Source of the DNA: Flammula alnicola
Lineage: Eukaryota; Basidiomycota; Agaricomycetes; Agaricales; Strophariaceae
NCBI GenBank assembly: GCA_015499995.1
Contig: JADNRV010000025.1
Coordinates: 186,001 to 250,000 of the forward strand
Length of the DNA: 64,000 bases
Direction of reading: 5' to 3'
The notes under the pieces are model-generated. The model did not search any database and was not told the DNA's origin. It was given only the letters and a program-made list of their open reading frames with translations. The first letter of the stretch is position 1. Every line of letters begins with the position of its first letter. A program made the position numbers and the translations under genes. Positions 10,040-22,539 of this stretch are shown here, piece by piece.

Positions 10040-11060
10040 CTATAACCAGTTATCTAGGGGAAGAAGGAATGGGCACCCGGGACTTGGATTGTAGGAGAAG
10101 GACGTACTGTACGTTCAAGTTGTTTGGGGCGCTATATCAACAGTGATGGATACAGGTCAGGAGCAGAAAGGATTGAGGTGAAGAAATGAGAGGAGACTTA
10201 CGTTCTTCAGAGAGAATGAAACCGCCTGGGTCGTCTCATGAGTTGGCCTGCAGCGAAATCTGCTCCTGTAGTCTTCCAAACCACAAAACCATCCAGGACG
10301 CCGCAAAGATACGAAAGTGTGGATGGCCCAGCAATGTTAGAGGAGGGTCAATATATCTCAGAAGATGCGTCCAGATGAGAAACAAGAGGAGACTGATCAA
10401 TTTCCATCACTTTGACTAGAACAGAGTATCTAGACGTCAACCCGGAGTTTTCCTTGTTGGGCACTTCAGCCAAAGTCATTTAAAGAGTTTCGAGCCTTGA
10501 TCGTTCAGAATTGCACAATGTGGTCGGCGGTAAATACCATCCATTACTACAGCAGGCCGAAAGTTCAGCGATATGGTGGCGATGACCGTGGTCGTGGTGG
10601 TAGAGATTAGGAAAGACGCGGGATTATGTAACATCTCACGTTGCCTCTGTTTATTCGCATGGGTCCCAAAAGGGGTTGCGTAAACTAGTAGTGAACGAGG
10701 TAAAGAGAGTTACAGCTAATTGTTAATCGATAGACCCACTTGAAAAAAGACAGCTGTAGAGGCCAAGAACCATTTCAGAATTATCCTTTCAATTATGTAA
10801 AGAGACGTTCGTTTGACCCACAGGGTCGAAAAAACTATGTCCGTATACTCTACTTATGTATACTAGTATATGGCCCGGGCACAGAAAAATACATATTATT
10901 TACGATTCCATTGTACTCGTACTACTACTATCTGCCATTATACTAATATTAATGTGCTAATTATTAATGTACTAATAGAGTCCAAGCGCTACGAGCTCAT
11001 TAGTGGAGCGTTATAGATATTAGAGCATATGATCCTAGAGCCCGAGAACGGTGATTACGA
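10040..11060. other. Intergenic, AT-rich toward the right
   Basis: Upstream DNA of the 470-residue gene, followed by AT-rich sequence at 10740-11030 with TACTACTACTAT and ATTAATGTACTAAT repeats. No gene or RNA is supported. Confidence 0.5.
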
Positions 11061-11983
11061 TCAGGCAGAGAAAATGCGGAAAAAAGAGAACCGCCGATGG
11101 CCCCCTCGTACCCGAGTCGAATTGGATGGGAAGAAAGAACTCCGCTTTCCATCTTTCGTATTTGTGTTAGAGAACCATCGCTTCTTGTCGGTCTTCAGAT
11201 CGTCAGCTGTAAGTGACATGGAGGGATCGGTAAACGATGAAGGATAAGGCCGGTTCGGAAAGTCGAACGAGTGACTCTTCAGAGTTGGAGATGTAGATTC
11301 CTCCCAGTGATCCACCGAAAACATGGTAGATCCATCACATCCACCAATGTCGTCCCGGTCCTGATATCCATCTGTACCGCTGAACAGCGTCACATCATAC
11401 CCATTGATCATATACTCTTCTTCGTCCTCTTCCCCAGGAGTGACTGAGAACCGACTCGGAGTCGACCCAAAGTGTCGAACAAGATATGCCGCAAAGAGCC
11501 TTCGATTCGTTGCCGAAACCCCTTCCTCGCCCGTCACCCCCGCGCAATCGTCGATCGCCTAAGCATTCTTCCGCGTCGGTCTCTCGGCCTCCACACATAT
11601 CTCTGCGGATTTCTGAAATACCACGCGTAATCGTCCTCCTCCTCCGGTGGCTCCCGTTGCGCAGCCAAGGTCACAACATCCAAGAGTGCCCTGTTCTCCG
11701 CCATCTGCTTGATGGCCTTCCGGGTGAAATATTCGTCGCTCAGGGAGCGAGGCACGATTCCCTCTTCGAATTCGTGCTCACTGTTCATGAGGTGTGTCTG
11801 GGCTCGTGTGCGGGAGCCAAAGTAGGATTCGAGGGGCCTGTGGGGGCGGATCGAGAATTTAGAAGGAAAACTCGTAACGCGGCGTATGGAGGGCTTATCG
11901 CTTGGCGTCGAGAGCGGAAACGTCGGTGAAGTGGAGGGCGTCAAGCAGTGCAGTGGATGCACGAGTGGGCGATGTCGATTCAT
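11061..11983 (-). CDS. Unknown protein in two overlapping frames (apparent frameshift)
   Basis: The first frame (11983 to a stop at 11534) codes a basic, Pro-rich N-terminus and an acidic patch ([20 protein letters not shown] near residue 110). The second frame begins at the same point, shifted by one base, and runs to 11061 ([37 protein letters not shown]). The two have similar composition and the second has no ATG at its start. The junction is a GGGGG run at about 11536-11540, and one extra G would fuse them into about 307 codons. It is either a homopolymer sequencing error, a real disabling shift, or an intron I could not find. No domain is recognised. Confidence 0.5.
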
Positions 11984-13163
11984 TATGTGAAGTGCAAAGG
12001 CAATTAGAGGAACGTCGAGTTCCTCTGATGTAGGATGGACGCTTGTATATGCGGAGGGATAGCGGATGAAGTATTATTGGAAGCGGGAATAAAACGTAGG
12101 AGAGACTCTGAAATATACAACGTCCTAGAAAAGGAGAAAATCAATGTCGCGAGTGCAATACAGATCCAGGGATCAGACAGGACGCCTTAGCTGCGTCCTG
12201 AGGTTTGAGAAGACGTGTAAAGGAGGAAAGGAGGTCCAGGACAACCAGAGTTATATGGTGTCCAGCGGAGGTTAAGGGGTGTCCGTGCCGTCAGAGGTCC
12301 AGCAGCCCAAGATGAAACGAGGGGTAGACGTCGCCTTTATGCAATGGTAAATAGATCGGGTTTTATACCATCGGAGTGGCAGTTGACTTGTCAGCTTGGC
12401 AGCAACATGAGATTCATGATCCCCGAAAGGGCAGGAACTGCGTCCTGCGTGGTACATATGCCGTCCTGGGATCCGGAAGTCATGGTCAGAGGAAGTCATA
12501 AAAAGTCCAGGGGCGGGATCTTTGGAGAAAAAATATGTGAGATCACATCATCAACGATGATCAACATCCTTCGGGCACGGAGAATCGATCAAAGCTGTGA
12601 GGCAAAAAGTCGGGATCCAGGACTCGTCATGCCGACTCCATTTCAAGCTAATCATTCGAAGGCATAGAATGAAAGGATCCATTACCACTGACAAACCTGA
12701 CAAACCACACACGGTCCATTTGTGATGTTAAAACTACGGGTCTCGAGGGGATGTAAATGGTTAAGCAATGACATTGGAGTCGAGCAGCGCCACATGAGAG
12801 CGGCGATAATCCGAATTCAGTGCGCGAATGCGGAAATGCGGCGGGGTACAGGGCTGACAGCCTGACCCATGCGCAGTACTCGGCTTTCTTTTGGGTATGA
12901 CTCCGAAGGTCATAATCTGAAATTTGAGAGGTGTCCCGACTCGCAGCCGGATCATAAATGATCTACACCTGTGCAAATGCGGAGCCCACAACACAATGGA
13001 GAGTCTGAACAGCCACGCTCACGATGGGAAGGAAGGTGCATCGGATGTCTGACGTTCCGAAGACCTTGAACCTCCGATCCTAACAGGTCAAAATAATTCG
13101 TACACGTGATTGCATAGCTAAAGTTGTCCCGCGGTTCGTAGGACTAAGGAAAACCAACGAAAA
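11984..13163. other. Intergenic, nothing supportable
   Basis: Short ORFs on both strands without domain features. The region includes the likely promoter of the mL54 gene at its right end. Confidence 0.45.
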
Positions 13164-13620
13164 ATGTCCTTCCTGCAGGCCCTGCGCCGACAACCAGCAG
13201 CTGCATCGATACGCCTGCGAGGAATATGTAGAAGCTATGCGACCGATACCGCGGCGGAAGAGAAACCGAAGGCGTCGAAGGACGACAAGAAGTGTGAGTG
13301 CAGGTCTAACTGTGAAGCCTCCAACTTTCCTTTGCTCACCTTTCGATTCCTGTGTACCTCTAGCCTCCGACGCTTCGCCACAAGCGGCTGCTCCGCGTTC
13401 TTCATGTGCACCCGAGACCATCTTAAAAGGCGTCAACTATCTCAAGGGGCAGGCACCCGTAGCCGCGCTAGCAGATGATGCATACCCAGAATGGCTATGG
13501 AAAGTCCTGCAACCTAGGGTGTTCGAGGACGATGGACCTGGAGGAAAGAAAGAGAGAGTCGAGAGGAGGAAGATAAACCAGCAGGCAATCAAGGACCGGA
13601 ATTTCATGCAGACTCAATGA
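13164..13620 (+). CDS. MRPL37: Mitochondrial large-subunit ribosomal protein mL54
   Basis: Two exons (13164..13293, 13364..13620), 387 nt, 128 residues. The N-terminus is a typical mitochondrial presequence: Arg/Ser/Ala-rich without acids up to about residue 25 (MSFLQALRRQPAAASIRLRG). The second exon holds the Ribosomal_L37/mL54 signature: SCAPETILKGVNYLKGQ, then YPEWLWKVL, then a basic ERRKINQQAIKDRNFMQTQ end. The length fits fungal members. The protein belongs to the mitoribosome large subunit. The intron starts GTGAGT and ends CTCTAG. Assignment is secure. Confidence 0.93.
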
Positions 13621-14385
13621 TCTTCGGAGCAGTGATTGCGTTAGGTTGTAGGTGAGTCGACGTTCATGCCTTGATCCGGTTTGAATCTTGACGTGTTTTC
13701 CTTCTCGAGACTTAGTAAAAGTATAATTTTTGAGGCGCAAATTCTTTTTATCGGATAAAGACCCTTTCAAAGCTTGAGAATCTGTGTCCTGCATCACGCG
13801 AACCGTGGTGTCAGCCTTGGCCTACGCCTTAACACGAAACCATGCAAGACTTCAGGATCTTTCTGGGAAGAAGTTATCAGGTGTTATCAAGGTGCGTTGA
13901 TCTTCTCTCTCGCTCTGACTCTCGTCTCAACATGCCTTCATTCTATAGATTCAGCCGAAGTACAATTTCTTGGACATCAATTCAGTCGCCTCTCCTACCA
14001 ATTGCAGATTGCACCATCGTCGTTCCTCCCAGGAGTTTACCAATCAACGACGCTCTTTTTTTGACTTTCCAACCGGTCCTTCCGTTTGAGAATGGCCAAG
14101 GTTTTTCTCAAAGTAGAATGTGTCTTTCGGTTGGGGGATCAATTTCGCCACCTCGCCTCCAGTGCTGGTTCGATACGGTAAGATTACGGTTTGGACTTGG
14201 ACTACCGGAGAGGGATGCATTCCTTGGACGCAGGTTAGTGTCCTCTTGCCCGCCTTCTATTCAAACCAATTTTTTAATCGATGTACCGGCCTTAACAGCA
14301 ACTATTTCAGCCCAATTTCATTATCGGTCAGGTTCTTTTGAGTAAGGTGAGTTATGATCGCTCCGACCTATAGGTCTATGACTCC
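13621..14385. other. Short region with a possible gene remnant
   Basis: Plus-strand open stretches at 13842-14345 shift frame without clear splice sites. One piece (RYGKITVWTWTTGEGCIPWT at about 14175-14235) looks protein-like but stands alone. It could be a decayed gene. The left end is the 3' flank of mL54; the right end is that of the MFS gene. Confidence 0.35.
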
Positions 14386-16788
14386 CTATTTCTTCGGCAA
14401 AGTAGAGTCTCGAGTCAAAGGATTTCCGGCACGCAATTTCTCTCCATTATAATAGATCCAGATGGGAAATGGAATGCCGAGGACGATAGCGCAACCAGCT
14501 AACAACTTTGGTAGAGAGAAATGCATCAAAAATAGGATAAACATATGGCATATTGGAGCTTACTGAGTTACCACCTCCCAGTCCGAGCTTATCGAACATC
14601 CTCTGGCCAAATAGCGGGAAAGCGAATCCAAGCAGCGATCGGAAGAGCTATAATTATAAACGAACGCAGTAAGCACCCCTATCGACGCTCAGTTCGCAAG
14701 ATCGAATTACGGAAGCAGCAGCGGTAGCGCTAGCAGCATATGCAAACGAATCAACTGAATACAGTTGGATTGGAAGGCTATAATCAAGAATTATCAATCT
14801 GCGCTCTGAGGACATGCTGTAAACTGCCCTGAGCTTACAACGTAGTCATCATTCCTGTCCATAAAATATTACTTAGTTAATTGAACGGGTTCAATATCAG
14901 CAATATTCACGCACCGAAGCCGAAAATTCCTGAACCGATGATGGGCATTATCCAGTGGAGTTTAGCTTGCGCGGACCACCCGTACCAGCTTAAAGACCTA
15001 TGAGAGAGTGTCGAGGATGAAAAACGTGAGACATACAAGAGACCGATAGGCACAAAGAGCGACCCGACGAAGAGCGCAGGAATACGCATCTCTGGTGTAG
15101 CGATACCCCCGTTTTTATCAGCAAGCTGTGCATAATTCAGCACTCTACGTATAATTTGAGGAGTTTTTGGTTACTTACATATTTGTAAATCTCATTTGCA
15201 AACTTGGCGCCGAATATGGTCGCCGCGAGGAAACCGAAACCGAGTCCAAGATACGCAAGACCTCCAACACCGGCTCGGAATCCGTAAGTGGTACTGAAGA
15301 ATTCTAAAAGCAAAGTTAGACAGATGCGGAATAGAATGTAATAAGTAAGACTCACTGGCAAAGGTGGCAAACATGAGGTAGTAGATGCCATACATGCTGC
15401 GATCATTCGGTCAGTTGTGGCCAAAGAGAAGGTAAGAAATATTTATATACTTACAAGGCCATGTACAAGCTGAGAATGAAGCAGATAAAGCTACGGAAGA
15501 GTATCGTAAATGGTCGTGAAAGATTGATCCAGAGGACAAGGAGCTTGCTGCCGTGCTCTTTCAGAAGGTGAGGATGAGCCGCCGCGACTTTCTCCCGGTC
15601 GCCGGCCTTGGCAGCACGGCGCAGACGAATGATAGGCGCATAAGTCTCTCTCAGGAGGGGAATTCCAAGAAGCCCCACGACGCCACATGCAACTGATTCA
15701 TCAGCAAGTATAAAAAAAGATATTCAAAGAATAACTGACTTGCAATGACGATGAACACCCATTTGATTCCAACTGTCTGGGCAATAAACCCTCCAGTCAC
15801 GGGACCTACTACGGGACCTAAAAATAGACAGCTTCATAAGCGCCCGTCTAGGAAGGTCACATAGTAGTATGTACCAATGAGAGGCCCAAGACTAAAAAGC
15901 GCCGCAGCGGCAGCTCGGTCACGCTCCGCAAATAAATCAGCGACGGAACCACCACCGCAGGCAATAGGTGCGCCTCCCGATAACCCGGCTAGACAAAGAG
16001 TCAGAATTTTTGAACGCCGTTATAAATAAAGGAATTCCAGATACAGAGAAAGCGGAAAACAATAAAAGAACCTTTCGTCGGTGCAAAGGCGCAACCCAAA
16101 CTGAATGCTATGGTGAAGAGATTGCCGATATGAAGGACCTATGGCAGCCGTCAGCGGCGAGTTGGAATATATACTCGTACTTCAATGCATGCGTACCCAT
16201 GTCCGCCCGTACATCTCAGATAAAGGGGCGAGAATTAGTGGCTATATAGATAATAACGTCAACAGCAAGAAGACTGAAATATGGTAATAAACTTACACCA
16301 ATGGCAAAGGAGAGCAGGAATATGCTAAGCGTGAGGGCCACGACGGTAGTGTTGGTGATCCCGTATTTCGTAGCGATCTCCGGTATTCCAGGAGCCATCA
16401 TCGAACTTGCAAGGGGCGAAACAAAAGTATAGGCCGAAACCTGAAATAATTGTCAAAAGGTTACGACACGACAGAAAGGGCTTGGACGTACGATGAAAAT
16501 TGCTGTCCATTTCTTGCGACTCGGCCAATTCCTAGCGTTGTCTGGATCATCCTCCCAGTCGTCGCCAAGATTCTCCAAGGCCTCCTCGATTTTGTCTTCA
16601 GGAAAAGCCGATTCCCTATGGCCAGGAGAAATAGTTCGTTTGGGTGTTAATCCGTTGTGTTGTTCGCTGGATACGACTGCAACTGCTGATTTTTCTTTGA
16701 CTTGTACATCGGCGAGAGAGTAGTCGATGGAACGAACAGTTGATATGGGCAGTGCACCGTCAGGGGAGGGCCCTTCGTTGGAAGACAT
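14386..16788 (-). CDS. MFS drug/H+ antiporter (DHA1-like) transporter
   Basis: Fifteen exons: 16492..16788, 16297..16440, 16197..16241, 16072..16138, 15875..15988, 15740..15817, 15455..15692, 15356..15396, 15179..15303, 15037..15125, 14915..14988, 14839..14854, 14711..14777, 14564..14647, 14386..14505. They total 1599 nt, 532 residues, with every phase consistent. A cytosolic acidic N-terminus ends with DDPDNARNWPSRKKW, the usual entry to helix 1. Motif A-like APLSEMYGRTW lies between helices 2 and 3. The antiporter motif C, GPVVGPVTGGFI, lies in helix 5. The C-terminal half includes FRAGVGGLAYLGLGFGF and the conserved VDSFAYAASATAAAS. TPO1/FLR1-type relatives export drugs or polyamines from the plasma membrane. 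The substrate cannot be told from sequence. One exon is only 16 nt. Confidence 0.93.
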
Positions 16789-18310
16789 ACCTTCCGCGCA
16801 AAGAGAGGCAAAATTGTCAAGGACTACTTGAACATGAAGTAGAACGGTTATTCAATTTATATAACAGAAAAGAGCCCCAGCGGGAGAGGGATCGCCTTTG
16901 CATGCACATGCATATGTAGTAGAGGAATTCTCAGCGTTGAACACATCGGCCGACACCATCTCACGTCATACCATTTTGTCAGAACATTTAATCGCCTACG
17001 GCCCGCATCAAAGTCTACAAAACATATATATGCTTCGTAATGATTTGCCTTTGCAGTCTTCAAGCGTGTCTTCAAGTTCAGGGTTCTGTCCAAAAAAAGG
17101 AGTTAAAAGATCGATATTTCGCGGTAGGCTAGGTACTTACTAGGCTGTCGTCGTGAGTCGTCCGCTTCCATTTCCAGACCGTAACTAGTCGTCGACAATT
17201 TTTCCTGTTCAGTAATAAGTATCATACATTTTGTAATATGACGGATGATTCTCCTCGTGTATGTGTCACGGTGTATCTAAGTCCACAACTCTGCAAAAGA
17301 CGTCATAAGGTGCCCACGAAGGGGGGGGCAATCGCTCGATGGTCGTAACGTAGATACTTTACCTTGCAACCTTGGAACATGATATAACATCACTTCAAAA
17401 TGTCGAATACCGGATGCTGTGACATATGGAGATGTTCACGAATATAGATGACTGTTAGATGGATGGGAACCTGTCAGCCACGGGCCCGAAATTCCTTATT
17501 ATACAGCACCGACGGCTATTTCGGAGCTAGGATCTTTACCAGGCTTTACCATGGCTCTGAGACCTCTCTGAGGCCGGGCGCCGACCTCCGATATGCTTAC
17601 GACCTTGAAATGTCACCGACTGTGGGGAACCCATGCGGGGCAGAGGGCGCTTATTGTGCTGGCACTTTGAAGGGAGCCGGGCCGGGCCACACACACTCCT
17701 ACGTATAAAGCTCCCAGTTCAGAAGAAGTCTTTGTACAATTGGTGACTAGGAATATTGGCGCTTATTTGCTATCCCTCTGCCCTCAAAAATCGATTATCC
17801 CACGCGTGGATTCTACTATTGATGGATCCTGTCTTTCTTCCCCACCTTATCAAATCTCTTGCGCACAGAGGAATAGCCGCCGACAACCTCATTTTGATTT
17901 TTTTATACCTTTGGTGATTTTGCCTGCGATGTAATGTTCGTCATCGAGGTTCACATTCACTCACGACATGTACATCTTCGGAAAGTTCCCTGTACTACTC
18001 AACGTAAAAGCATCTATCCTGCCAGCGAGGAATAGTAATACCGATCATTGGTTGGGGGCCCGGGTGGGTCACATGGGAAGTTTTGCTGTCTGTTAAGCTT
18101 AGCCAAAGCCCCTTGAACGGCGACGAGAAGTTCACGCCAGAAAAGGCGATCTGCGTGCAGGCCGCCATCCTGATAAGACCACCGATTGCTGTCCAGATTT
18201 CAACCCACGACAGCCCACGACGCTCAAGAATACAAGTATACCACCCTTGTCGTTGATACCCACTTTGCTGTCTGAACTTTGTCGAGGAAGAAGAGAAGAG
18301 AAATACTAGG
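16789..18310. other. Intergenic, nothing supportable
   Basis: Contains the divergent promoter regions of the MFS gene (left) and the peptidase gene (right), and a G run near 17321. The ORFs present, including the 138-codon minus ORF overlapping the peptidase start, have no coding features. Confidence 0.45.
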
Positions 18311-19524
18311 ATGCCAGCAGTCCCTGAAAAAGACGAATCAGCACCACATGTACCTCCTAACGCATTTCGGGTGCTTGTGACTGGATTCGGGGTGTGTACT
18401 CGTTCCTTCACTTCAGATGTACTGCAGTATCAGCACCATCCAGACAAGATTTCGGTGGTGATGATTATATTCCGCTAACAGATGTATTCTCTACCATAGC
18501 CTTTCATGCGTTATGTCGAAAACCCATCATGGCTCGCCGTGCAGCCGTTGCAAAACACGGTTCTGTACACCGATATCCACTCCGACAAGATTTTTCCGCA
18601 GTCCACGTCGTCCTCTTCAATTTCATCATCAGCATCATCCACTTCCACCACCTTGCACACTATCAATGGCGAACCGCGACCAATCCACATAACCATCCTG
18701 AAAATCCCCGTCGTGTACGAGGATGTGCTGAACATCGTGCCAGGCCTGCACCGGCGGCCGCCCGTCCTGCCGCCAGACGCCCCCGCAGAGTGCGCCCAGC
18801 CCCCGCAGAGCAGGTACGACTTCATATTCCACCTGGGCGTCGCTGGCCGCGGCCCGCTGCGCATGGAGCGCATCGGACACAAGCTGGGTTACCACATGAA
18901 GGACGCGAAGGGCAAGCTCGCGCCGATCGTGAGGGTGTCGTCGAAGGACTTCAGTCGACGAAGGGATGCCGTCAGTGGGGGTGTCAATGGTGGCGTTCAG
19001 GGGGGTGCCGGAGCGGGTCCCAGCGCTGCGGAGAACATGGAAAGGGAGAGGTTGGGGATGGATATGGTCGAGACGAGCGGAGATACAGTCGCCCGGCCCA
19101 CAAGAGGGTTCGGAGTGGGTTATGAGAACTTCCAGGAGGAGATCAATACCGACATCGATGTGACGAGGCTCGTTCATGACCTCAAACGCTCTGGAGTTGA
19201 GGTACGTATCCTATCTTGTTGATTTTCATAAGGGAGACATCTGATCATGCCTGGTCATCGTCGTAGCAAATATATACCTCCATGGACGCCGGCCATTACC
19301 TCTGCGATTTCATCTACTATTGCTCTCTCGCCGAGGTGAAGCGCTCTACGAAGCCGTACGAGAAACGGCGCAACACGCAGGTGCTATTCCTCCACTGTCC
19401 GCCCGTCGATCAACCACTCGGCACGGAGGAGGTCACGGACGCGATCAAAAGAATTGTTGTTTGGGTATGTAGCGAGCAGCAGGTCGACGACGCAAAGGAA
19501 GAGGCGGTTGAAGTCAATGCGTAG
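18311..19524 (+). CDS. Pyroglutamyl peptidase I (peptidase C15), enlarged fungal form
   Basis: Three exons (18311..18391, 18500..19201, 19267..19524), 1041 nt, 346 residues. It removes N-terminal pyroglutamate from peptides in the cytosol. Exon 1 ends in FRVLVTGFG and exon 2 continues PFMRYVENPSWLAVQ, the C15 N-terminal signature split by an intron. The core includes YDFIFHLGVAGRG and RMERIGHKLGY. The nucleophile is Cys274 in DAGHYLCDFIYYCS, and the catalytic His is probably His304 in LFLHCPP. Bacterial enzymes have about 215 residues. The extra length comes from a Ser-rich insert near residues 55-80, a Pro-rich loop and a Gly/Ala-rich insert near residue 190. Confidence 0.88.
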
Positions 19525-20580
19525 TCATTCCAGCAGGAATTCTGGATAATGGACGTCAGACTCAGTGTTTGATCTACACACAGGGGTAAAGCCAGCCCTG
19601 GGTAGTGGATATTTCTTGGTCGTTCTTTCTCTTGTCGGTGTGCTCTTCCTTCATCTACATACTTGAGTAGATTGTAATCTTGCAATGCATGTTTTGAACC
19701 AAGGCAATCCAGCTGTCCTTCTGGTAGTGCATTGCAATTGCCGTCTCAGCATCGCAATTCACGTCGGGTTTGAACTTGAACAGATGTATTAATTCGCCCT
19801 GCGCCGTTTCCTCCTTTTATGTGCTTGGTACGATCTTCTTTGGTTGGTTCCAGGAGGCAAATCCTGGAGTTATGATAGTGTGGCGAATAAAAAAGCAAGG
19901 AACATCGACGAGCCGGAGCCGCTGCCGCTCATGCTCTCGATTTGCTTTAGCTGTCGTTCATGCCCATCTTCTACCACCAACGCCTCCTTCATCGTGTTCC
20001 AAATCAGCGAGCATCCCGAGAGCTTCCTCGACGTCAATCCATCGCCCTACCAGCGTCTCAACGCATAACGCTAAGATCATCCGCTCGGTCATGTCCACCC
20101 GCCGATCTCTTCTTCTCCTAGAAAGAGCGAAAACAGAGGAGGCCGAAGTCCGATTACATGGAGCCCAAGAGATGTAGGCGTGGAACCCAACACGAGAAAG
20201 AAAGGAGCGAACTACACCTTCCAGAACGTTTGCAAATCTGGAAGGCGAGGGTTGAATGTTGAAGAACGAACGAAAATGTGTAGGGCATCGCCCAGGCTGA
20301 GGCAAATCTATGAGGCAGCTGGAGCTATCCAAGGCAGAGAGCATCGTAACGTTCCCTGGGTTATTCAGCTAGGTTCATATTGAAGGGTAGGGATCGTGAA
20401 TTGCAGGTCGATGGAAGCAGATCCATGCAGGATCGATACCGCAAAACGACGAGTGGCGACGACGAGAGGAAAGTTTGGATTGCGCGTAAGAAAACGGGCT
20501 GCGATGCATATTATGAGAAGAAAAAAAGAACTGGATATCGGCACATTCGATCAGCATTCGATGCGATAATAACATGCATA
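19525..20580. other. Intergenic, no clear gene
   Basis: The minus ORF at 19958-20344 and the plus ORF at 19770-20177 overlap each other. Neither has a domain, and the codon pattern does not favour one. This could be 3' flanking DNA or a non-coding transcript. Confidence 0.35.
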
Positions 20581-21144
20581 CTAGTAATCCACAGCATAGA
20601 CCTTAATGATATCGCTCGTCTTGAGCCCCATCAAATCTGCCACAATCCTCTTTTGCTCATCGGTAGCGGTTTGAGTGGGGAGTCCTAGAATGACAACTGG
20701 GAATACTGGACGATCTGGAGAATTCACAGTCTCCACTGGGGTGCCCTGGAAAGGATACAGTAAAGAGAGATAAGAAGCCTGGGGAAAAAATGATCATGTA
20801 CTCGAAATCCGAATTCAGACTTACCATTGACCGGTCGACGATGAGCCCATTTGTGCGATCGAAGAGTTCGTTGAATACTTTCTCGCTAAATTTTCCGCTG
20901 AAACCTTTCTTTCCCTCAGGTTTAGGCAGTGGCTCGCCGATTTCGGTGAGGACATGGAAGAAATGTTGCCAGTTTTCACCCCCTGGAAATGCCTCATAAG
21001 GCTGGACTGGCCAGTGCGATGCAGGGGGGTAGACTGATAGAGCGAGAGCCAGTCAGCATTGAATAGCAGAAGAATAGAACAGCGAACGGCGATACCATCT
21101 TGTGGGCAACCCCAGCCGGGATATTTTTGTTTAGCGAGAGACAT
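20581..21144 (-). CDS. Small conserved-looking protein, unknown
   Basis: Three exons (21096..21144, 20825..21033, 20581..20745), 423 nt, 140 residues, phases exact. The protein starts MSLAKQKYPGWGCPQD. It has a Pro-rich stretch (YPPASHWPVQPYEAFPGGEN), a basic segment (PKPEGKKGFSGKFSEKVF), a short strand-like piece (RPVFPVVILGLPTQT) and ends DLMGLKTSDIIKVYAVDY. There is no signal peptide or membrane helix. Splice borders are standard (GTATCG...ATCAG, GTAAGT...CCAG). An in-frame upstream ATG exists but the chosen start is better placed. I do not recognise the family. Confidence 0.7.
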
Positions 21145-21440
21145 CTCAGGATGTGAATGAGCTCGAGATGATTGAGGATTAAGTAGGTTGAAGCTTGAAG
21201 TCTGGTGTTGGGACCCTTGTGGCAACATCACGGATTTATAAATGAAAGGCGAACAACTATATGAACCCGGATCTGGATCTCCCCTCAGTCAAGACAAAAT
21301 TTCTCATTGCCCTTGAAGCAAAACCGCCGGCGGAGAATATGCTTGGCTGATAGAAAGCGCGTTCTGGGAGGTGCGAAAGTCTGCGCTGGAGCAGATTCAA
21401 CACTATTTTTTGATGCAAGAGAGATGAGAGTGATCGCCAT

Positions 21441-21583
21441 AGCAGCAGTTAGGAATGAGTCCGAATGACGCATCAAAAATTTCCAAATTCAGCGAGAAAT
21501 CGCCCGCGCCTTATGGAAAACGGCAGTATCAATTTGTACTCTAGATGCAAAGTTGACTCAGAATACACTTGTTCTGGCTTCAA
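21441..21583 (-). repeat. Left direct repeat (candidate 3' LTR)
   Basis: The copy next to the gag stop codon; its edge overlaps the last codon. It differs from the right copy by many substitutions and short indels, so any insertion is old. Confidence 0.55.
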
Positions 21584-22539
21584 AAACCCAAATCCTTCTT
21601 CATTTGTTGGCGTTCTTCGTCTGTCATTTCTGCGTAGAGGGATCGAATTCTTGTTCCTCGCGATGGTAAGATCTTCGGCTTGTCTTTATCCAGGCAGTCT
21701 GTTGCAAAATGTCCTTTCTTCTGGCAGTGGTAGCATGTGACTTCACCACGGCGTCTGTTCCTGTCGATGTCCATAGTGTTTGGGTCTCTTTGTGGCATTG
21801 GCGCTCGTGCCGTGTTTCTTGGTGCGTTGTCTGTGTTTCCATATGGCCTAATAGGGGTCATCCTCCGCCTATCCGTTTCTTGTGATCCCTTGGATCCTTG
21901 ATTAAGCCGCTGTGCCTTTCTGAATTGCCTATCCAGTTCTGCAGCACGATTGATCCAGTTCTGGATGTTGATTGATCCGTCTGCATTGTCCGCTGGTGGC
22001 GGGAAAGTCAATTCTAGTCGGTTTCGTAGTCCCTTATTGAGGCCTCTCTTGAATTCTTGTAAGCCTGCAATTTCATTGTATCCTGATTGTTGATAATGAA
22101 CATTGAAGACTACAAGGTATTCTTGACATGTCATGTTGCCTTGTTCCAGTAGTTTCATAGATTCAATTGCCTCTTCCTGAGTGCTGAGCAATCTGAATTG
22201 TCTGGTGAAATTGTCTGTAAATTCTTTCCCAGTGGTATAGAATTCAGAGGGGACAGTTGCTTGAGTTGTGTTATGTACTGCATTTGCAGTGGTAACAGTG
22301 TCGATTTCCCTCTGCCTATCCATGATCCTTGACTGAACAGCGTCAGACGAGATGGGATCACCTTGGTAGACAGCCGGGGGTTCTGGTTTGAATGAGGGGG
22401 TGGTGATCATAACCTGGACCTGAGGTTGAGTGATTTGTTGGAGATGTCGGTTGGTAGTGCCGGTTGCAGTGACAAGGTTAGTGAGTTGGGTGATTAGGCT
22501 GTTAGCTGCGGTGATGAGGGTTTGGATAAGGGCATCCAT
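21580..22539 (-). CDS. Retrotransposon Gag-like protein with CCHC zinc knuckle
   Basis: An intact 319-residue frame. It starts with a helical N-terminus (MDALIQTLITAANSLITQLT). A capsid-type region of the Ty3/gypsy gag sort follows, with FTDNFTRQFRLLSTQEEAIE, then MTCQEYLVVFNVHYQQSG, then LQEFKRGLNKGLRNRLEL. A basic stretch leads to one zinc knuckle, CYHCQKKGHFATDC, and an acidic tail. Such proteins assemble particles and bind element RNA. No pol frame follows. The intact frame with diverged flanks suggests either recent loss of pol or retention of gag for its own sake. A domesticated gag is possible. Confidence 0.88.
   Translation of the reverse strand: MDALIQTLITAANSLITQLTNLVTATGTTNRHLQQITQPQVQVMITTPSFKPEPPAVYQGDPISSDAVQSRIMDRQREIDTVTTANAVHNTTQATVPSEFYTTGKEFTDNFTRQFRLLSTQEEAIESMKLLEQGNMTCQEYLVVFNVHYQQSGYNEIAGLQEFKRGLNKGLRNRLELTFPPPADNADGSINIQNWINRAAELDRQFRKAQRLNQGSKGSQETDRRRMTPIRPYGNTDNAPRNTARAPMPQRDPNTMDIDRNRRRGEVTCYHCQKKGHFATDCLDKDKPKILPSRGTRIRSLYAEMTDEERQQMKKDLGF

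Noticed and set aside
17995..18411. Minus ORF of 138 codons overlapping the peptidase start
   Set aside because: Antisense to exon 1 of the C15 peptidase. Composition gives no domain or splice support.
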